From NCBI RefSeq assembly GCF_025148785.1, contig NZ_CP102271.1, positions 1,791,972 to 1,855,971 on the forward strand: a stretch of 64,000 bases of DNA. Direction: 5' to 3'. Shown in pieces: positions 34,501-43,458 of the stretch; the first letter of the stretch is position 1; each line of letters begins with the position of its first letter. The stretch is from Catenibacterium mitsuokai. Its GTDB lineage: Bacteria; Bacillota_I; Bacilli_A; Erysipelotrichales; Coprobacillaceae. A model generated the notes under the pieces. It was not told the origin of the DNA and did no database searches. It saw nothing but the letters and a program-made list of their open reading frames with translations. A program made the translations under genes and the position numbers.

Positions 34501-35260
34501 CTACATCTTTTTCTAAGATTTCTTTAAATGCACCATTTGCGATATCAATATCTGTAATAACAGTCGCAAATGTTGTATGACGACAATGGTCAGACCAGTA
34601 AGTATCTAATACTCTGATTTCAGTTTCAGTAGGATCTCTCTTTTCTACATCTCTAAAGTAGTTCTGAGTCACCTTTAAGTCATCAAAGTTCATAGCAAGA
34701 CTCATCTTTTCAAGTAATGCTTCAACTTCTTCATCAGTGAAACCAATAAATCCTTCAATCACTGGAACCTTCTTGATTTCAACAACAGCATCATTTAAAT
34801 CTGCTGGCTTTTCTAAAGACGCTTCTCTAGAATCAACAGGGTTAATTAAATAATGTTTAATTGCTGGTAATTCATCACTAGAAACACCTTCGATCACAAT
34901 AAGCTTTGCACATTTAACCTTAACGCCTTTTTCACCAGTTAATAACTGGAAGCACTGTTCACAGGCATCAGCTCTAGCATCATACTGTCCTGGAAGATAT
35001 TCAATCGCAAAACTTACAGCTCCTTCTGGAATTGCATATTCTTCACGATATACTTCATCTACCATTGGCTCAGAAAGAATAGTAGGAATACCTTCTTCTA
35101 ATACTTCTTCAGTAATACCCTGAAGATCATAACGGTTGACAACTGTTAAGTTAGAAATGTCAGTTAAACCAAGTCTTGTCATCAAATCATGTTTGATAGA
35201 ATCTGCTTCAACCGCATTTTCTTTTCTTTTTTCTACATAAACGCGATAAACTTTAGCCAT
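31505..35260 (-). CDS. purL: Phosphoribosylformylglycinamidine synthase, single-chain
   Basis: This 1251-residue enzyme converts FGAR to FGAM using glutamine and ATP. It fuses the synthase (FKNETHNHPTEIEPFGGAATCLGG, GGKDSMSG) to a C-terminal class I glutaminase (VIPVFPGTNCEFDSKRAF; GICNGFQALVKLGLLP with the catalytic Cys; HGEGRF). Separate PurS/PurQ subunits are therefore not needed. Most Bacilli use the three-subunit form, so this is the long form seen in proteobacteria and some Clostridia-like Gram-positives. AGGAGGATAAC precedes the ATG. Confidence 0.98.
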   Translation of the reverse strand: MAKVYRVYVEKRKENAVEADSIKHDLMTRLGLTDISNLTVVNRYDLQGITEEVLEEGIPTILSEPMVDEVYREEYAIPEGAVSFAIEYLPGQYDARADACEQCFQLLTGEKGVKVKCAKLIVIEGVSSDELPAIKHYLINPVDSREASLEKPADLNDAVVEIKKVPVIEGFIGFTDEEVEALLEKMSLAMNFDDLKVTQNYFRDVEKRDPTETEIRVLDTYWSDHCRHTTFATVITDIDIANGAFKEILEKDVEKYKASRHVVYGVDTKRTLTLMDLATISMKELRKRGYLDDMEVSEEINACSVRLKVHTTDGDEDWLLMFKNETHNHPTEIEPFGGAATCLGGAIRDPLSGRAYVYQSMRITGAGDPRQKLEDTLPGKLPQRKICEEAAHGFSSYGNQIGLTTGFVHEVYDQGYVAKRMELGAVVAAAPEEQVKRLIPENGQIVLLIGGRTGRDGIGGATGSSKKHELKTTETAGAEVQKGNPVEERKIQRLFRNKEFSKKIVRCNDFGAGGVSVAVGELAPGLDINLDAVLKKYEGLNGTELAISESQERMAIVINECDKDFCIQAAHDENLEVVQVATVTDKNRLTMKYMGDTIVDISRDFLDEAGAKRYQDIHVELPDFDQAPFNPEAKENFTETTKEVLSRLSTASQKGLVERFDSSIGNGTVLSPFGGKTYRTETEGMAALIPVLGKETTTCSLMSYGYSPLISEWSPYHGAINAVVESVAKIIAMGGTWHTIRFSFQEFFEKLLNDPKRWGKPFSALLGAYRAQEELLLPSIGGKDSMSGSFEDLDVPPTLVSFAITGGDVHKVITPELKEAGHVLVEFMLPKDEFHVFDFEALRKQFDAVEALIQSGKAYSAYTVKDGGLVEAVYKMAFGNEIGVAFDDALTLNDLVEKNFGHIVVEVDNAEVVEGYENVRIIASTNEEKAVSYKGEKVTLDDAYEMNSAPLESVYPTTAKAPTTKVRTGGCNERGKMFASKKYDEVNVVIPVFPGTNCEFDSKRAFEKAGAKVQLVLIRNKTEEDIKKSVDELEKAIHNAQIMMLPGGFSAGDEPEGSGKFIATVLRNPRLKAAIDDLLDNREGLMIGICNGFQALVKLGLLPHGHIKDMSKDDPTLTFNTIGRHLSQMVTTRVSSVKSPWLANVELGDEHIIPISHGEGRFVAPQEVLDQLIDNGQVAFQYVDPNGNVTMESPYNPNGSMYGIEGIISEDGRVLGKMGHSERQGENRDLNIYGEMDQKLFEAGVKYFKGE

Positions 35261-35269
35261 GTTATCCTC

Positions 35270-36520
35270 CTAATGTAAGCCAATATCTTTACGCATATAC
35301 ATGCCATCAAAATGAATGTTTTCAATTGCATCATAGACTTTCTTTCTTGTTTCTTCAAGATCATGTCCTAATGCACAAACATTTAATACACGTCCACCAT
35401 TTGTGACGATTTCATTGTTTTCATTACGTTTAGTACCTGCATGGAAGACAACGATATCATCTGGAAGATGATCTAAACCAGTAATGACTTTACCCTTTTT
35501 ATAAGATCCAGGATAGCCTCCACTTGCAAGAACAACACATGTTGCCTGTTCATCTTTCCACTTAACATCAACATCTTTCAATGTATTTGTCGCACATCCA
35601 TACATTACTTCATATAAATCACTGTCAAGTCTCATTAAGATAACCTGAGTTTCAGGATCACCAAAACGAACATTGAATTCTAATACCTTAACATCCTGAT
35701 CCTTGATCATTAATCCAATAAAGACTACCCCACGATAATCCATATGATCTTCATGTAAAGCTTTCATGAATGGATCAAGAATCTTTTCCTTGAAAGTTCC
35801 TTCCATACCTTCAGGTAAGAATGGATTAGGTGATACTGTACCCATACCTCCAGTATTAGGACCTTCATTATTATCATAAATCTGTTTATGATCCTTTGCA
35901 GATACCATAGGTATGATTGTATCATGGTCTACAAAGCACAATAGAGAACATTCAAAACCAGTTAAGAATTCTTCTAAAACTACCTTCTTACCTGCTTCAC
36001 CAAAAGCACTGCCATCAAGCATAACCTTTAATTCTTCTTTTGCCTGTTCTTTTGTTTCACAGATTACAACTCCCTTACCTGCTGCAAGACCATCAGCCTT
36101 AACAACAACAGGAAGATCAAATGCATCTAATGCTTTAACAGCTGATTCATAATCAGTCACTTCTTCATACTTTGCAGTAGGAATATTGTGCTTCTTCATA
36201 AAATCCTTAGAGAAGGCTTTAGAACCTTCAAGAATAGCTGATTCTTTTCTAGGGCCAAATACTTTATGTCCTCTTTCTTCAAGATAATCAGCAAGTCCCA
36301 TACATAATGGTACTTCAGGACCAATCACTGTTAAATCAATACCCTTTTCTTCAACAGTCTTTAAGATAAAAGGCATATCTTCTACACTACCTGGAATACA
36401 TACAGCATCCATACCAGGATTACCAGGAATAGCATATAATTCAGTAACATGTTTACTCTGTTTTAATTTCCAGGCAATTGCATGTTCTCTTCCACCACTA
36501 CCAATAACAAGAACCTTCAT
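35270..36520 (-). CDS. purD: Phosphoribosylamine-glycine ligase (GARS)
   Basis: PurD joins glycine to phosphoribosylamine with ATP. The 416 residues have the ATP-grasp fold, MKVLVIGSGGREHAIAWKLKQS at the start, DLPVVVKADGLAAGKGVVI, GPNTGGMGTVSPNPFLP and EFNVRFGDPETQVILMRL. It is in the operon between purH and purL with about 10-base gaps and an AGGAGG site. Confidence 0.98.
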   Translation of the reverse strand: MKVLVIGSGGREHAIAWKLKQSKHVTELYAIPGNPGMDAVCIPGSVEDMPFILKTVEEKGIDLTVIGPEVPLCMGLADYLEERGHKVFGPRKESAILEGSKAFSKDFMKKHNIPTAKYEEVTDYESAVKALDAFDLPVVVKADGLAAGKGVVICETKEQAKEELKVMLDGSAFGEAGKKVVLEEFLTGFECSLLCFVDHDTIIPMVSAKDHKQIYDNNEGPNTGGMGTVSPNPFLPEGMEGTFKEKILDPFMKALHEDHMDYRGVVFIGLMIKDQDVKVLEFNVRFGDPETQVILMRLDSDLYEVMYGCATNTLKDVDVKWKDEQATCVVLASGGYPGSYKKGKVITGLDHLPDDIVVFHAGTKRNENNEIVTNGGRVLNVCALGHDLEETRKKVYDAIENIHFDGMYMRKDIGLH

Positions 36521-36531
36521 ATAACGCCTCC

Positions 36532-38055
36532 TTAGTGTCTAAAATGTCTATAACCATTGAAGACCATTGTCATATCATGTTCATCACAATAGTCAATAGA
36601 TTCCTGATCACGAACAGATCCACCAGGCTGTACAATAGCCTTAATGCCTGCTTTATCAGCCACCTGTGCACAATCACTAAATGGGAAGAATGCATCACTT
36701 GCTAATACAGCACCATGAAAATCCTTATCAGGATTATTATGAATTGCATTTTCTAATGCCCAGATACGTGAAGTCTGTCCTCCACCTACTGCAAGAGTAC
36801 ATCCATCTTTCACTAATACAATCGCATTAGACTTAACATATTTAACAACCTTTAAACCAAATTCCATATCAGATAATTCAGCTTCTGTTGGCTGTTTCTT
36901 AGTTACTACTTTCATTTCATCAATAAGCTTAGTATTTAATTCCTGAACAAGTGCTTTACCTTCAAGATACTTAATATCATACTTAGCATCACGTGCATCA
37001 AGATTCTTAAGCTTTAATAAACGTAAGTTCTTCTTCTTTTCTAATACTTCTAAAGCATCATCATCAAAATCAGGTGCTGCAATGATTTCTAAGAAAGTCT
37101 TCTTCATTTCTAAAGCAGTTTCCTTATCAATCTTATAGTTTACAGCGATGATTCCACCAAAGATAGAAGTTGGATCACCTTCATAAGCACGCTTATAAGA
37201 TTCATAACCAGTCTTACCAATAGCAACTCCACAAGGTGTTGAATGCTTAATTGCAACAGTCACTAACTGATCACCAAATTCTCTTACGCAGGCAACTGCA
37301 CCATATAAGTCATTCACGTTATTGAAAGAAATTTCCTTACCATGTAACTGTTCATAATCTAATAAAGAATGCTGAACATATGGATCAACATAAGCATTTG
37401 CACTCTGCTGAGAGTTTTCACCATAACGTAAATGATCTGTCTTCTTTAATGAAATATTTAAGATATCAGGGAATTCATCATGCACCTGATCAGCGAAATA
37501 ACGAGAAATCATTGCATCATAGCTGCCTGTTAAGCTATAAGCCTTATAAGCAAGATTCATTCTGAATTCAAAATCAGTCTTATCTTCTCTAATAGCTTCT
37601 AATACAGCATCATAATCTTTTGGATCAGTAACAATCAATACATCCTTGAAGTTCTTAGCAGCAGAACGGATCATTGAAGGTCCACCGATATCAATATTTT
37701 CAATCATTTCAGCCATTGGCTTGCCAGCCTTAAGCGCTTTTTCAAACTCATAGAGATTACAACAAACAAGATCAATAGGTGTAATACCCATTTCTTCTAC
37801 AGTCTTGACATGTTCTTCTACATCTCTTCTAAATAGAATACCACCATGTACTTTTGGATGAAGTGTCTTAACTCTTCCATCAAGGATTTCAGGGAAACCT
37901 GTCACATCATCAATTTCAATGGCTTTTACACCTGCTTCTAATAGTTTCTTATATGTTCCACCAGTAGAAACAACTTCAAAGCCTAATTCTTCAAGACCTT
38001 TCGCAAATTCAACAATACCTTCTTTATTTGTAACTGATACTAACGCTCTTTTCAA
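36532..38055 (-). CDS. purH: Bifunctional AICAR transformylase / IMP cyclohydrolase
   Basis: PurH formylates AICAR with 10-formyl-THF and closes the ring to IMP. The 507 residues start with the IMPCH domain (KRALVSVTNKEGIVEFAKGLEELGFEVVSTGGT, GRVKTLHPKVHGG) and continue with the AICARFT domain (RYGENSQQSANAYV, KHSTPCGVAIG, GQTSRIWALENA). The start codon is TTG at 38055, overlapping the purN stop as TTGA, with AAAGGGTG upstream. It links directly to the folate supplied by fhs and to ZTP sensing. Confidence 0.97.
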   Translation of the reverse strand: MKRALVSVTNKEGIVEFAKGLEELGFEVVSTGGTYKKLLEAGVKAIEIDDVTGFPEILDGRVKTLHPKVHGGILFRRDVEEHVKTVEEMGITPIDLVCCNLYEFEKALKAGKPMAEMIENIDIGGPSMIRSAAKNFKDVLIVTDPKDYDAVLEAIREDKTDFEFRMNLAYKAYSLTGSYDAMISRYFADQVHDEFPDILNISLKKTDHLRYGENSQQSANAYVDPYVQHSLLDYEQLHGKEISFNNVNDLYGAVACVREFGDQLVTVAIKHSTPCGVAIGKTGYESYKRAYEGDPTSIFGGIIAVNYKIDKETALEMKKTFLEIIAAPDFDDDALEVLEKKKNLRLLKLKNLDARDAKYDIKYLEGKALVQELNTKLIDEMKVVTKKQPTEAELSDMEFGLKVVKYVKSNAIVLVKDGCTLAVGGGQTSRIWALENAIHNNPDKDFHGAVLASDAFFPFSDCAQVADKAGIKAIVQPGGSVRDQESIDYCDEHDMTMVFNGYRHFRH

Positions 38056-38642
38056 CTGATCTTCACCCTTTCATTTTCTACAGAAACACGTCCTTCACAA
38101 TATAAAGCAACAGCTTCTGGTAAGATTTCATGTTCGATTTCTAAGACACGTGCCTGAATGTCTTCAGGAGTCTCTAAGTCTGAAATATCAACCGCTCTTT
38201 GTAAGATGATTGGTCCACCATCCACTTCTCCAGTAACGAAATGAACAGTTGCACCTGACACCTTCACACCTCTTTTAAACACCGCTTCATGGACATGCAT
38301 TCCATAGAATCCAGGACCACAGAAAGATGGAATAAGTGAGGGATGAATATTAATAATACGATTCTTATACTGTGCAAGTAACTTATCTCCCACAATAGCA
38401 AGATAGCCTGCTAATACAACAACATCAATCTTCTCTTCTTCAAATCTCTTTAAGATCTCATCTTCATCCTTGATCCATTCTGCCTGAATACCATGAAGAC
38501 GGGCTCTTTCTAAACCGTAAGCCTTCTTACGGTTAGAAATAACCAGACGGATCTGTCCATTGATTTTTCCGGCTTCACACGCATCGATGATGGACTGAAG
38601 ATCAGTTCCACCACCAGATACGCATACAGCTATGTTTAGCAT
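38052..38642 (-). CDS. purN: Phosphoribosylglycinamide formyltransferase
   Basis: PurN transfers formyl from 10-formyl-THF to GAR. The 196 residues have VCVSGGGTDLQSIIDACEAG (substrate loop), VVLAGYLAIVG, IINIHPSLIPSF (catalytic His) and KVSGATVHFVTGEVDGGPIILQ (catalytic Asp). Its ATG lies inside the last codons of purM (7-base overlap) and its stop overlaps the purH start. Confidence 0.97.
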   Translation of the reverse strand: MLNIAVCVSGGGTDLQSIIDACEAGKINGQIRLVISNRKKAYGLERARLHGIQAEWIKDEDEILKRFEEEKIDVVVLAGYLAIVGDKLLAQYKNRIINIHPSLIPSFCGPGFYGMHVHEAVFKRGVKVSGATVHFVTGEVDGGPIILQRAVDISDLETPEDIQARVLEIEHEILPEAVALYCEGRVSVENERVKIS

Positions 38643-39661
38643 AATTCTGCTCCCTTTTCACCTTCAGCAATATAACCTACTTCATAGCTTTCATAGCCAG
38701 CAGCATTGATTGCTTCGATAGTCTTTTCAACATCTGCTGGATCAACAGCAAGAACCATACCTAATCCCATATTGAATGTGTTGTACATCATCTTTTCTTC
38801 AACGTTTCCTGCTTTAGCAATTAAACCAAAGATAGGAGGTACTTTATAACTGTCCTTCTTAACAACAGCCTTTACACCATCAGGTAACATTCTAGGAAGG
38901 TTTTCATAGAATCCTCCACCAGTAATATGGCTGCATCCCTTAACCTTGATACCAGCATTCTTTACGCTCTTTAATGCTTTTACATAAATCTTAGTAGGAG
39001 CAATTAAAGCTTCACCTAAAGTAGTACCTAATTCGTCATAATAAGTATCTAAAGATTCTTTAGTCATATCAAATACGCTACGTACTAAAGAGAATCCATT
39101 ACTATGTACACCAGTAGATGCAATACCAACTAAAGCATCACCAGGCTTGATTGTAGAACCATCGATAATATCTTTCTTATCTACAACACCTACTGCAAAA
39201 CCAGCTAAATCATAGTCATCAACAGGCATTAAACCTGGATGTTCTGCAGTTTCACCACCAACAAGAGCACATTCAGACTGAATACATCCTTCAGCAACAC
39301 CCTTAACGATAGTCGCAATCTTTTCAGGATAGTTCTTACCACATGCAATGTAATCAAGGAAGAATAGAGGTTCTCCACCTGAACAAGCAATATCATTAAC
39401 ACACATTGCAACTGCATCAATACCGATTGTATCATGTTTATCCATTACAAAAGCAAGCTTAACCTTTGTACCACATCCATCAGTACCTGATAAAAGAACT
39501 GGTTCTTCCATATCCTTGATCTTGCTTAAATCAAAAGCACCCGCAAAACCACCAATACCACCAAGTACTTCTGGTCTCATAGTAGCCTTAACATGCTTCT
39601 TCATTAATTCCACTGACTTATAACCTGCTTCAATATCTACTCCAGCTTTTTTATAATCCAT
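38636..39661 (-). CDS. purM: Phosphoribosylformylglycinamidine cyclo-ligase (AIRS)
   Basis: PurM closes the imidazole ring to AIR with ATP. The 341 residues show MDYKKAGVDIEAGYKSVELMKK, LLSGTDGCGTKVKLAF, CVNDIACSGGEPLFFLDYIACG, LVGGETAEHPGLM and GVHSNGFSLVR, all typical. It precedes and overlaps purN. AAAGGATGAAG lies before the ATG. Confidence 0.98.
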   Translation of the reverse strand: MDYKKAGVDIEAGYKSVELMKKHVKATMRPEVLGGIGGFAGAFDLSKIKDMEEPVLLSGTDGCGTKVKLAFVMDKHDTIGIDAVAMCVNDIACSGGEPLFFLDYIACGKNYPEKIATIVKGVAEGCIQSECALVGGETAEHPGLMPVDDYDLAGFAVGVVDKKDIIDGSTIKPGDALVGIASTGVHSNGFSLVRSVFDMTKESLDTYYDELGTTLGEALIAPTKIYVKALKSVKNAGIKVKGCSHITGGGFYENLPRMLPDGVKAVVKKDSYKVPPIFGLIAKAGNVEEKMMYNTFNMGLGMVLAVDPADVEKTIEAINAAGYESYEVGYIAEGEKGAELC

Positions 39662-39682
39662 GTTTCTTCATCCTTTTATCTA

Positions 39683-40390
39683 TTATTTTTCCATTCTTGC
39701 AAGAACTGCTTTATAAGTTTCAATTAAGTCACCGATATCCTGTCTGAATACGTCTTTGTCATACTTCTTGTTAGTATCTACATCCCATAAACGGCAAGAA
39801 TCTGGTGAAATTTCATCAGCTAATACGATTTCGCCTTCTTTAGTCTTACCAAATTCGATTTTGAAATCTACAAGCTTTAAGTTTAATCTTAAGAAGAAAG
39901 CTTTAAGTAATTCGTTGATCTTTAATGTTTCAGATTTGATAGTGTTATATTCATCTCTAGTGCAAAGACCTAAAGCTACAGCATGGTCTTCATTGATTAA
40001 TGGATCACCATATTCGTCATTCTTATAACTAATTTCAAAAATTGGTTCTGCTAAAACAACACCTTCCTTAGCACCAAGTCTCTTACAGAAAGAACCTGTA
40101 GTAATATTACGCACAATTACTTCTAGTGGGAAGATTTCTACTTTCTTAACTAAATCATCAGTATCATTTAACTTTTCAATCATATGAGTCTTGATACCAG
40201 CTTCTTCTAACATGTCAAAGATAATACCTGAAATAGTGTGGTTTAATACACCTTTACCAGCAAACTGATCATGTTTTACACCATTACCTGCAGTTGCATC
40301 ATCCTTATAATGCATTAAGATAACATCTTCGTTATCAGTTGCAAAAATTTCCTTAGCTTTTCCTTCGTACATTAATTCTTTCTTTTCCAT
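39683..40390 (-). CDS. purC: SAICAR synthetase
   Basis: PurC condenses CAIR with aspartate using ATP. The 235 residues begin KKELMYEGKAKEIFATDNEDVILMHYKDDATAGNG and contain EVIVRNITTGSF and LADEISPDSCRLWD, which are the family signatures. It lies between purE and purM with AGGAGAAAAC before the ATG. Confidence 0.98.
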   Translation of the reverse strand: MEKKELMYEGKAKEIFATDNEDVILMHYKDDATAGNGVKHDQFAGKGVLNHTISGIIFDMLEEAGIKTHMIEKLNDTDDLVKKVEIFPLEVIVRNITTGSFCKRLGAKEGVVLAEPIFEISYKNDEYGDPLINEDHAVALGLCTRDEYNTIKSETLKINELLKAFFLRLNLKLVDFKIEFGKTKEGEIVLADEISPDSCRLWDVDTNKKYDKDVFRQDIGDLIETYKAVLARMEK

Positions 40391-40405
40391 TGTTGTTTTC
40401 TCCTC

Positions 40406-40894
40406 TTATCTATATTTTTCTGAAATTTCGTTATTTGTATCTAAGCAGGCTTTTTCCATAGCCTGACGGTTGTTCTTTAATTTTTCACTTAATTCTGGAT
40501 ATTTGATTGCCATGATTTCAAGTGCTAACCAGGCAGCATTCTTAGCACCATCAATTGCAACTGTTGCAACTGGGATACCAGAAGGCATCTGAACAATTGA
40601 TAATAAGGCATCCATTCCATCTAAACTTGCACCTTTAATTGGAATACCAATAACTGGTAACACTGTCATAGAAGCAACGACACCAGGTAAGGCAGCAGCC
40701 ATACCAGCAGCTGTTAAGATAACATCTGTTCCATTGTTGTTGCATTCTTCTACAAATTCACTCAATGCACGATGTGCACGGTGTGCAGATAAAGCACGTA
40801 CTTCAACATCTACGCCATATTCTTTTAATATAGCAATTCCTTTTTCTACCTTTGCTTCATCAGAGGCAGAACCCATAATTACTGCAGCTTTCAT
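40406..40894 (-). CDS. purE: N5-carboxyaminoimidazole ribonucleotide mutase (PurE)
   Basis: The 162 residues have IMGSASDEAKVEKGIAIL, LSAHRAHRALSEF (the class I SAHR motif) and AAGMAAALPGVVAS. Class I enzymes usually read AGGAAHLPG, so the His there is Ala in this protein. Class I PurE works with PurK, which is not in this window. TGGAGGACTG precedes the ATG. It is the first pur gene after fhs, with a 79-base gap. Confidence 0.95.
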   Translation of the reverse strand: MKAAVIMGSASDEAKVEKGIAILKEYGVDVEVRALSAHRAHRALSEFVEECNNNGTDVILTAAGMAAALPGVVASMTVLPVIGIPIKGASLDGMDALLSIVQMPSGIPVATVAIDGAKNAAWLALEIMAIKYPELSEKLKNNRQAMEKACLDTNNEISEKYR

Positions 40895-40932
40895 TTCAGT
40901 CCTCCATTATTTTCATTATGACTTTCATGATC

Positions 40933-40957
40933 TAGGTGCTCAGAGGCCTTTCACCTA
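40933..40957 (-). other. Hairpin in the fhs-purE gap
   Basis: TAGGTG and CACCTA form a short stem with a 13-base loop but no T-run follows. It could be an mRNA processing or stability hairpin; it does not look like a terminator, so read-through from fhs into purE is expected. Confidence 0.3.
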
Positions 40958-40973
40958 AACTTGACCTCAATTA

Positions 40974-42644
40974 TTAGAATAAACCAGTAATTTTACCTTC
41001 TTCATCAATGTCCATATTATTGGCAGCAGGTACTTTTGGTAAACCTGGCATACGCATAATATTTCCTGAAATAGCAACTAAGAATCCAGAACCAGTATTT
41101 GGAATCAAATCACTGATTGTTACCTTGAATCCTTCAGGACGTCCAAGTAAAGTAGGATCATCTGATAAAGAATACTGAGTTTTCGCAATACAGATTGGTA
41201 AATCACCTAAGCCCTGAGCAGTGAACTTCTTGATCTTGTTTGCCACCTTCTTAGTGAAGACAACATCATCTGCGCCATAAATTTCTTTGGCGATTGTCTT
41301 GATCTTTTCATCAATAGGCATATCTAATGAATAGATTGGTGCATAATGAGATTCTTCAGTATCAAGGATATTTAATAGCTTGTTAGCAAGATCAATGCCT
41401 CCTTCGCCACCCTTAGCCCATACTTCAGAAATAGATACTTCAACATTTAATTCCTTACACATATCATCTAATAGCTTTAATTCAGCTCCTGTATCTGTAG
41501 GGAAAGCATTAATAGCAACGATACAAGGTAAACCAAACTTCTTAATATTTTCAATATGTTTAGTTAAGTTACCAATACCCTTCTTTAATGCTTCAAGGTT
41601 TTCAGTACCTAATTCCTTCTTATTGACACCACCATGCATCTTTAATGCACGAACAGTCGCAACAATTACAACTGCATCTGGATTTAATCCAGCCTGACGA
41701 CACTTGATATCTAAGAACTTTTCAGCACCTAAATCAGCACCAAATCCTGCTTCAGTAATTGCATAATCACCAAGCTTCATAGCAAGCTTCGTAGCCATAA
41801 CTGAGTTACATCCATGAGCGATATTGGCAAATGGACCACCATGTACAAATACTGGAGTATGATCTAAAGTCTGTACAAGGTTAGGTTTGATGGCATCCTT
41901 TAATAATAAAGTCACAGCGCCAGTTGCATGAATATCATCAACAGTGACTGGTTCACCATCATAATTATAAGCAACAATCATTCTTGCTGCTCTTGCCTTT
42001 AAATCTTCAAGAGAAGTAGATAAACATAAGATACCCATGACTTCACTTGCAACACTAATATCAAAACCATCTTCACGAGGAACACCATTTGGTTTACCGC
42101 CTAAACCAACAACAATATGTCTTAAAGCACGATCGTTTAAGTCAACAACTCTCTTCCATACAATCTGTCTAGTATCAATATTCAAAGGGTTACCCTGCTG
42201 AATAGAGTTATCAAGCATTGCTGCAATCAAGTTATTTGCTGAAGTGATGGCATGAATATCACCTGTAAAATGAAGGTTGATATCTTCCATAGGAACAACC
42301 TGGGCATATCCTCCACCAGCTGCACCACCTTTAATACCAAAGCAAGGACCTAAACTTGGTTCACGCATTGCAACTACAGATTTCTTGCCTAACTGATGTA
42401 ATGCCTGTGATAAACCGATCATTGTAGTTGTCTTACCTTCACCTGCAGGTGTTGGGTTGATTGCAGTTACAAGGATTAATTTACCATCTGGATTATTTTC
42501 AACTTTCTTGATAGTTTCCAAAGAGATTTTTGCTTTATATTTACCATATAATTCTAAATCATCTTCAGTCAGTCCAATCTTTTCAGCCACATTTTTAATT
42601 GGCTCCATGACTGTACTCTGTGCAATTTCTACGTCTGTTAACAT
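40974..42644 (-). CDS. fhs: Formate-tetrahydrofolate ligase
   Basis: Fhs makes 10-formyl-THF from formate, THF and ATP, the one-carbon donor for PurN and PurH. The 556 residues are standard: [23 protein letters not shown] (P-loop), [38 protein letters not shown] and [17 protein letters not shown] lies before the ATG. It directly follows the ZTP riboswitch and leads into purE, so the donor and its consumers are made together. Confidence 0.98.
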   Translation of the reverse strand: MLTDVEIAQSTVMEPIKNVAEKIGLTEDDLELYGKYKAKISLETIKKVENNPDGKLILVTAINPTPAGEGKTTTMIGLSQALHQLGKKSVVAMREPSLGPCFGIKGGAAGGGYAQVVPMEDINLHFTGDIHAITSANNLIAAMLDNSIQQGNPLNIDTRQIVWKRVVDLNDRALRHIVVGLGGKPNGVPREDGFDISVASEVMGILCLSTSLEDLKARAARMIVAYNYDGEPVTVDDIHATGAVTLLLKDAIKPNLVQTLDHTPVFVHGGPFANIAHGCNSVMATKLAMKLGDYAITEAGFGADLGAEKFLDIKCRQAGLNPDAVVIVATVRALKMHGGVNKKELGTENLEALKKGIGNLTKHIENIKKFGLPCIVAINAFPTDTGAELKLLDDMCKELNVEVSISEVWAKGGEGGIDLANKLLNILDTEESHYAPIYSLDMPIDEKIKTIAKEIYGADDVVFTKKVANKIKKFTAQGLGDLPICIAKTQYSLSDDPTLLGRPEGFKVTISDLIPNTGSGFLVAISGNIMRMPGLPKVPAANNMDIDEEGKITGLF

Positions 42645-42734
42645 TTTTTTGTTTTTCCTCTCTTTCAGGTTATTTTCTTTTAAAACAATTATATACTAAT
42701 CCGGTACCTGCATGCTTCCATTTTTTTAAAAAAA

Positions 42735-42833
42735 CAAAAAAAGAGCCTACTAAGTCCAGGACGTTGCCCAGACGGTCGGCTCTTCAAGAAATTATACTCC
42801 ATGTGGTTAATTCCACTTCCGTCAGTCGTATAA
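42735..42833 (-). promoter_or_regulatory. ZTP (pfl-motif) riboswitch with terminator
   Basis: ZTP accumulates when 10-formyl-THF runs low. The minus strand shows GACTGACGGAAGTGGAA, an ACCACATGGAG segment, and the near-invariant CCGACCGTCTGGGCAAC. The last of these sits inside a terminator, AGAGCC (42778-42783) with GGCTCT (42742-42747), followed by seven or more Ts. Ligand binding should block termination and turn fhs and the purine genes on. Confidence 0.93.
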
Positions 42834-42842
42834 TACAGTTGT

Positions 42843-42871
42843 AGTTTATCAAATAACCTATTGTTTGACAA
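42843..42871 (-). promoter_or_regulatory. Promoter of the fhs-pur operon
   Basis: Minus-strand TTGTCA (42866-42871), 17-base spacer, TAAACT (42843-42848), just upstream of the ZTP riboswitch. Confidence 0.7.
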
Positions 42872-42879
42872 GCACAAAT

Positions 42880-42908
42880 TTGATTAAATAGTGGCATAAG
42901 TTTATAAT
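42880..42908 (+). promoter_or_regulatory. Promoter of the flavin reductase-like gene
   Basis: TTGATT (42880-42885), 17-base spacer, TATAAT (42903-42908). It is divergent from the fhs promoter. Confidence 0.65.
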
Positions 42909-42929
42909 ATAAAAACGGAGGTAATGACT

Positions 42930-43430
42930 ATGTTTAAAGAAGTAGATATAAATACATTTGATTTAAAAATATTCAATAAATTGAATAAGGAATGGGCACT
43001 ACTTAGTGCAGGTAATAAAGACGCATTTAATACTATGACTATTTCATGGGGCGAGATGGGTACATTATGGAATAAGCCAGTGATGACTTGTTTTGTAAGA
43101 CCACAGCGTTATACAAAGGAATTTATAGATTCTAATGATAAGATGACTCTTTCATTCTTTAATGGAGAACATATGAAAGATTTAACAATACTTGGTAGAG
43201 AGTCTGGACGTGATGGAGATAAGATTGCGAAGACTGATTTAACACCTACTTTTATTGAAGGTCTTCCTACATTTGAAGAAGCAGACATTGTTGTTGTGGG
43301 AAAGAAACTCTATGAAGATACAATCAAGCCTGAATGTTTCTTAGATGAAACGCTTGTGGATAAGAACTATCCTAATAAAGATTTTCATACAATGTATATC
43401 TGTGAAGTTGAAAAGATCTATATGAAATAA
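42930..43430 (+). CDS. Flavin reductase-like (FMN-binding) protein
   Basis: This 166-residue protein of the flavin reductase-like/FMN-binding split-barrel group shows WALLSAGNKDAFNTMTISWGEMGTLWNKPVMTCFVRPQRYT, where FMN is bound, and a middle GRESGRDGDKIAKT. Such proteins bind FMN and pass electrons; the partner is unknown. GGAGG lies 8 bases before the ATG at 42930 (an ATG at 42924 is too close). It is a single-gene unit with a terminator shared with the Nudix gene. Confidence 0.85.
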   Translation: MFKEVDINTFDLKIFNKLNKEWALLSAGNKDAFNTMTISWGEMGTLWNKPVMTCFVRPQRYTKEFIDSNDKMTLSFFNGEHMKDLTILGRESGRDGDKIAKTDLTPTFIEGLPTFEEADIVVVGKKLYEDTIKPECFLDETLVDKNYPNKDFHTMYICEVEKIYMK

Positions 43431-43458
43431 GAGAAGCGCTAGTTCGCTTCTCTTTTTA
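43430..43458 (+). terminator. Bidirectional terminator between flavin reductase and Nudix genes
   Basis: AGAGAAGCG-loop-CGCTTCTCT is followed by Ts on the plus strand and T-rich sequence on the minus strand between converging genes. Confidence 0.85.

Noticed and set aside
31505-35260. Small plus-strand frames inside purL, purD, purH and fhs
   Set aside because: They are on the opposite strand of strongly conserved enzymes and lack ribosome sites and family features.
40895-40973. A terminator or second promoter between fhs and purE
   Set aside because: The hairpin there has no T-run and no -35/-10 pair is visible, so co-transcription is assumed.
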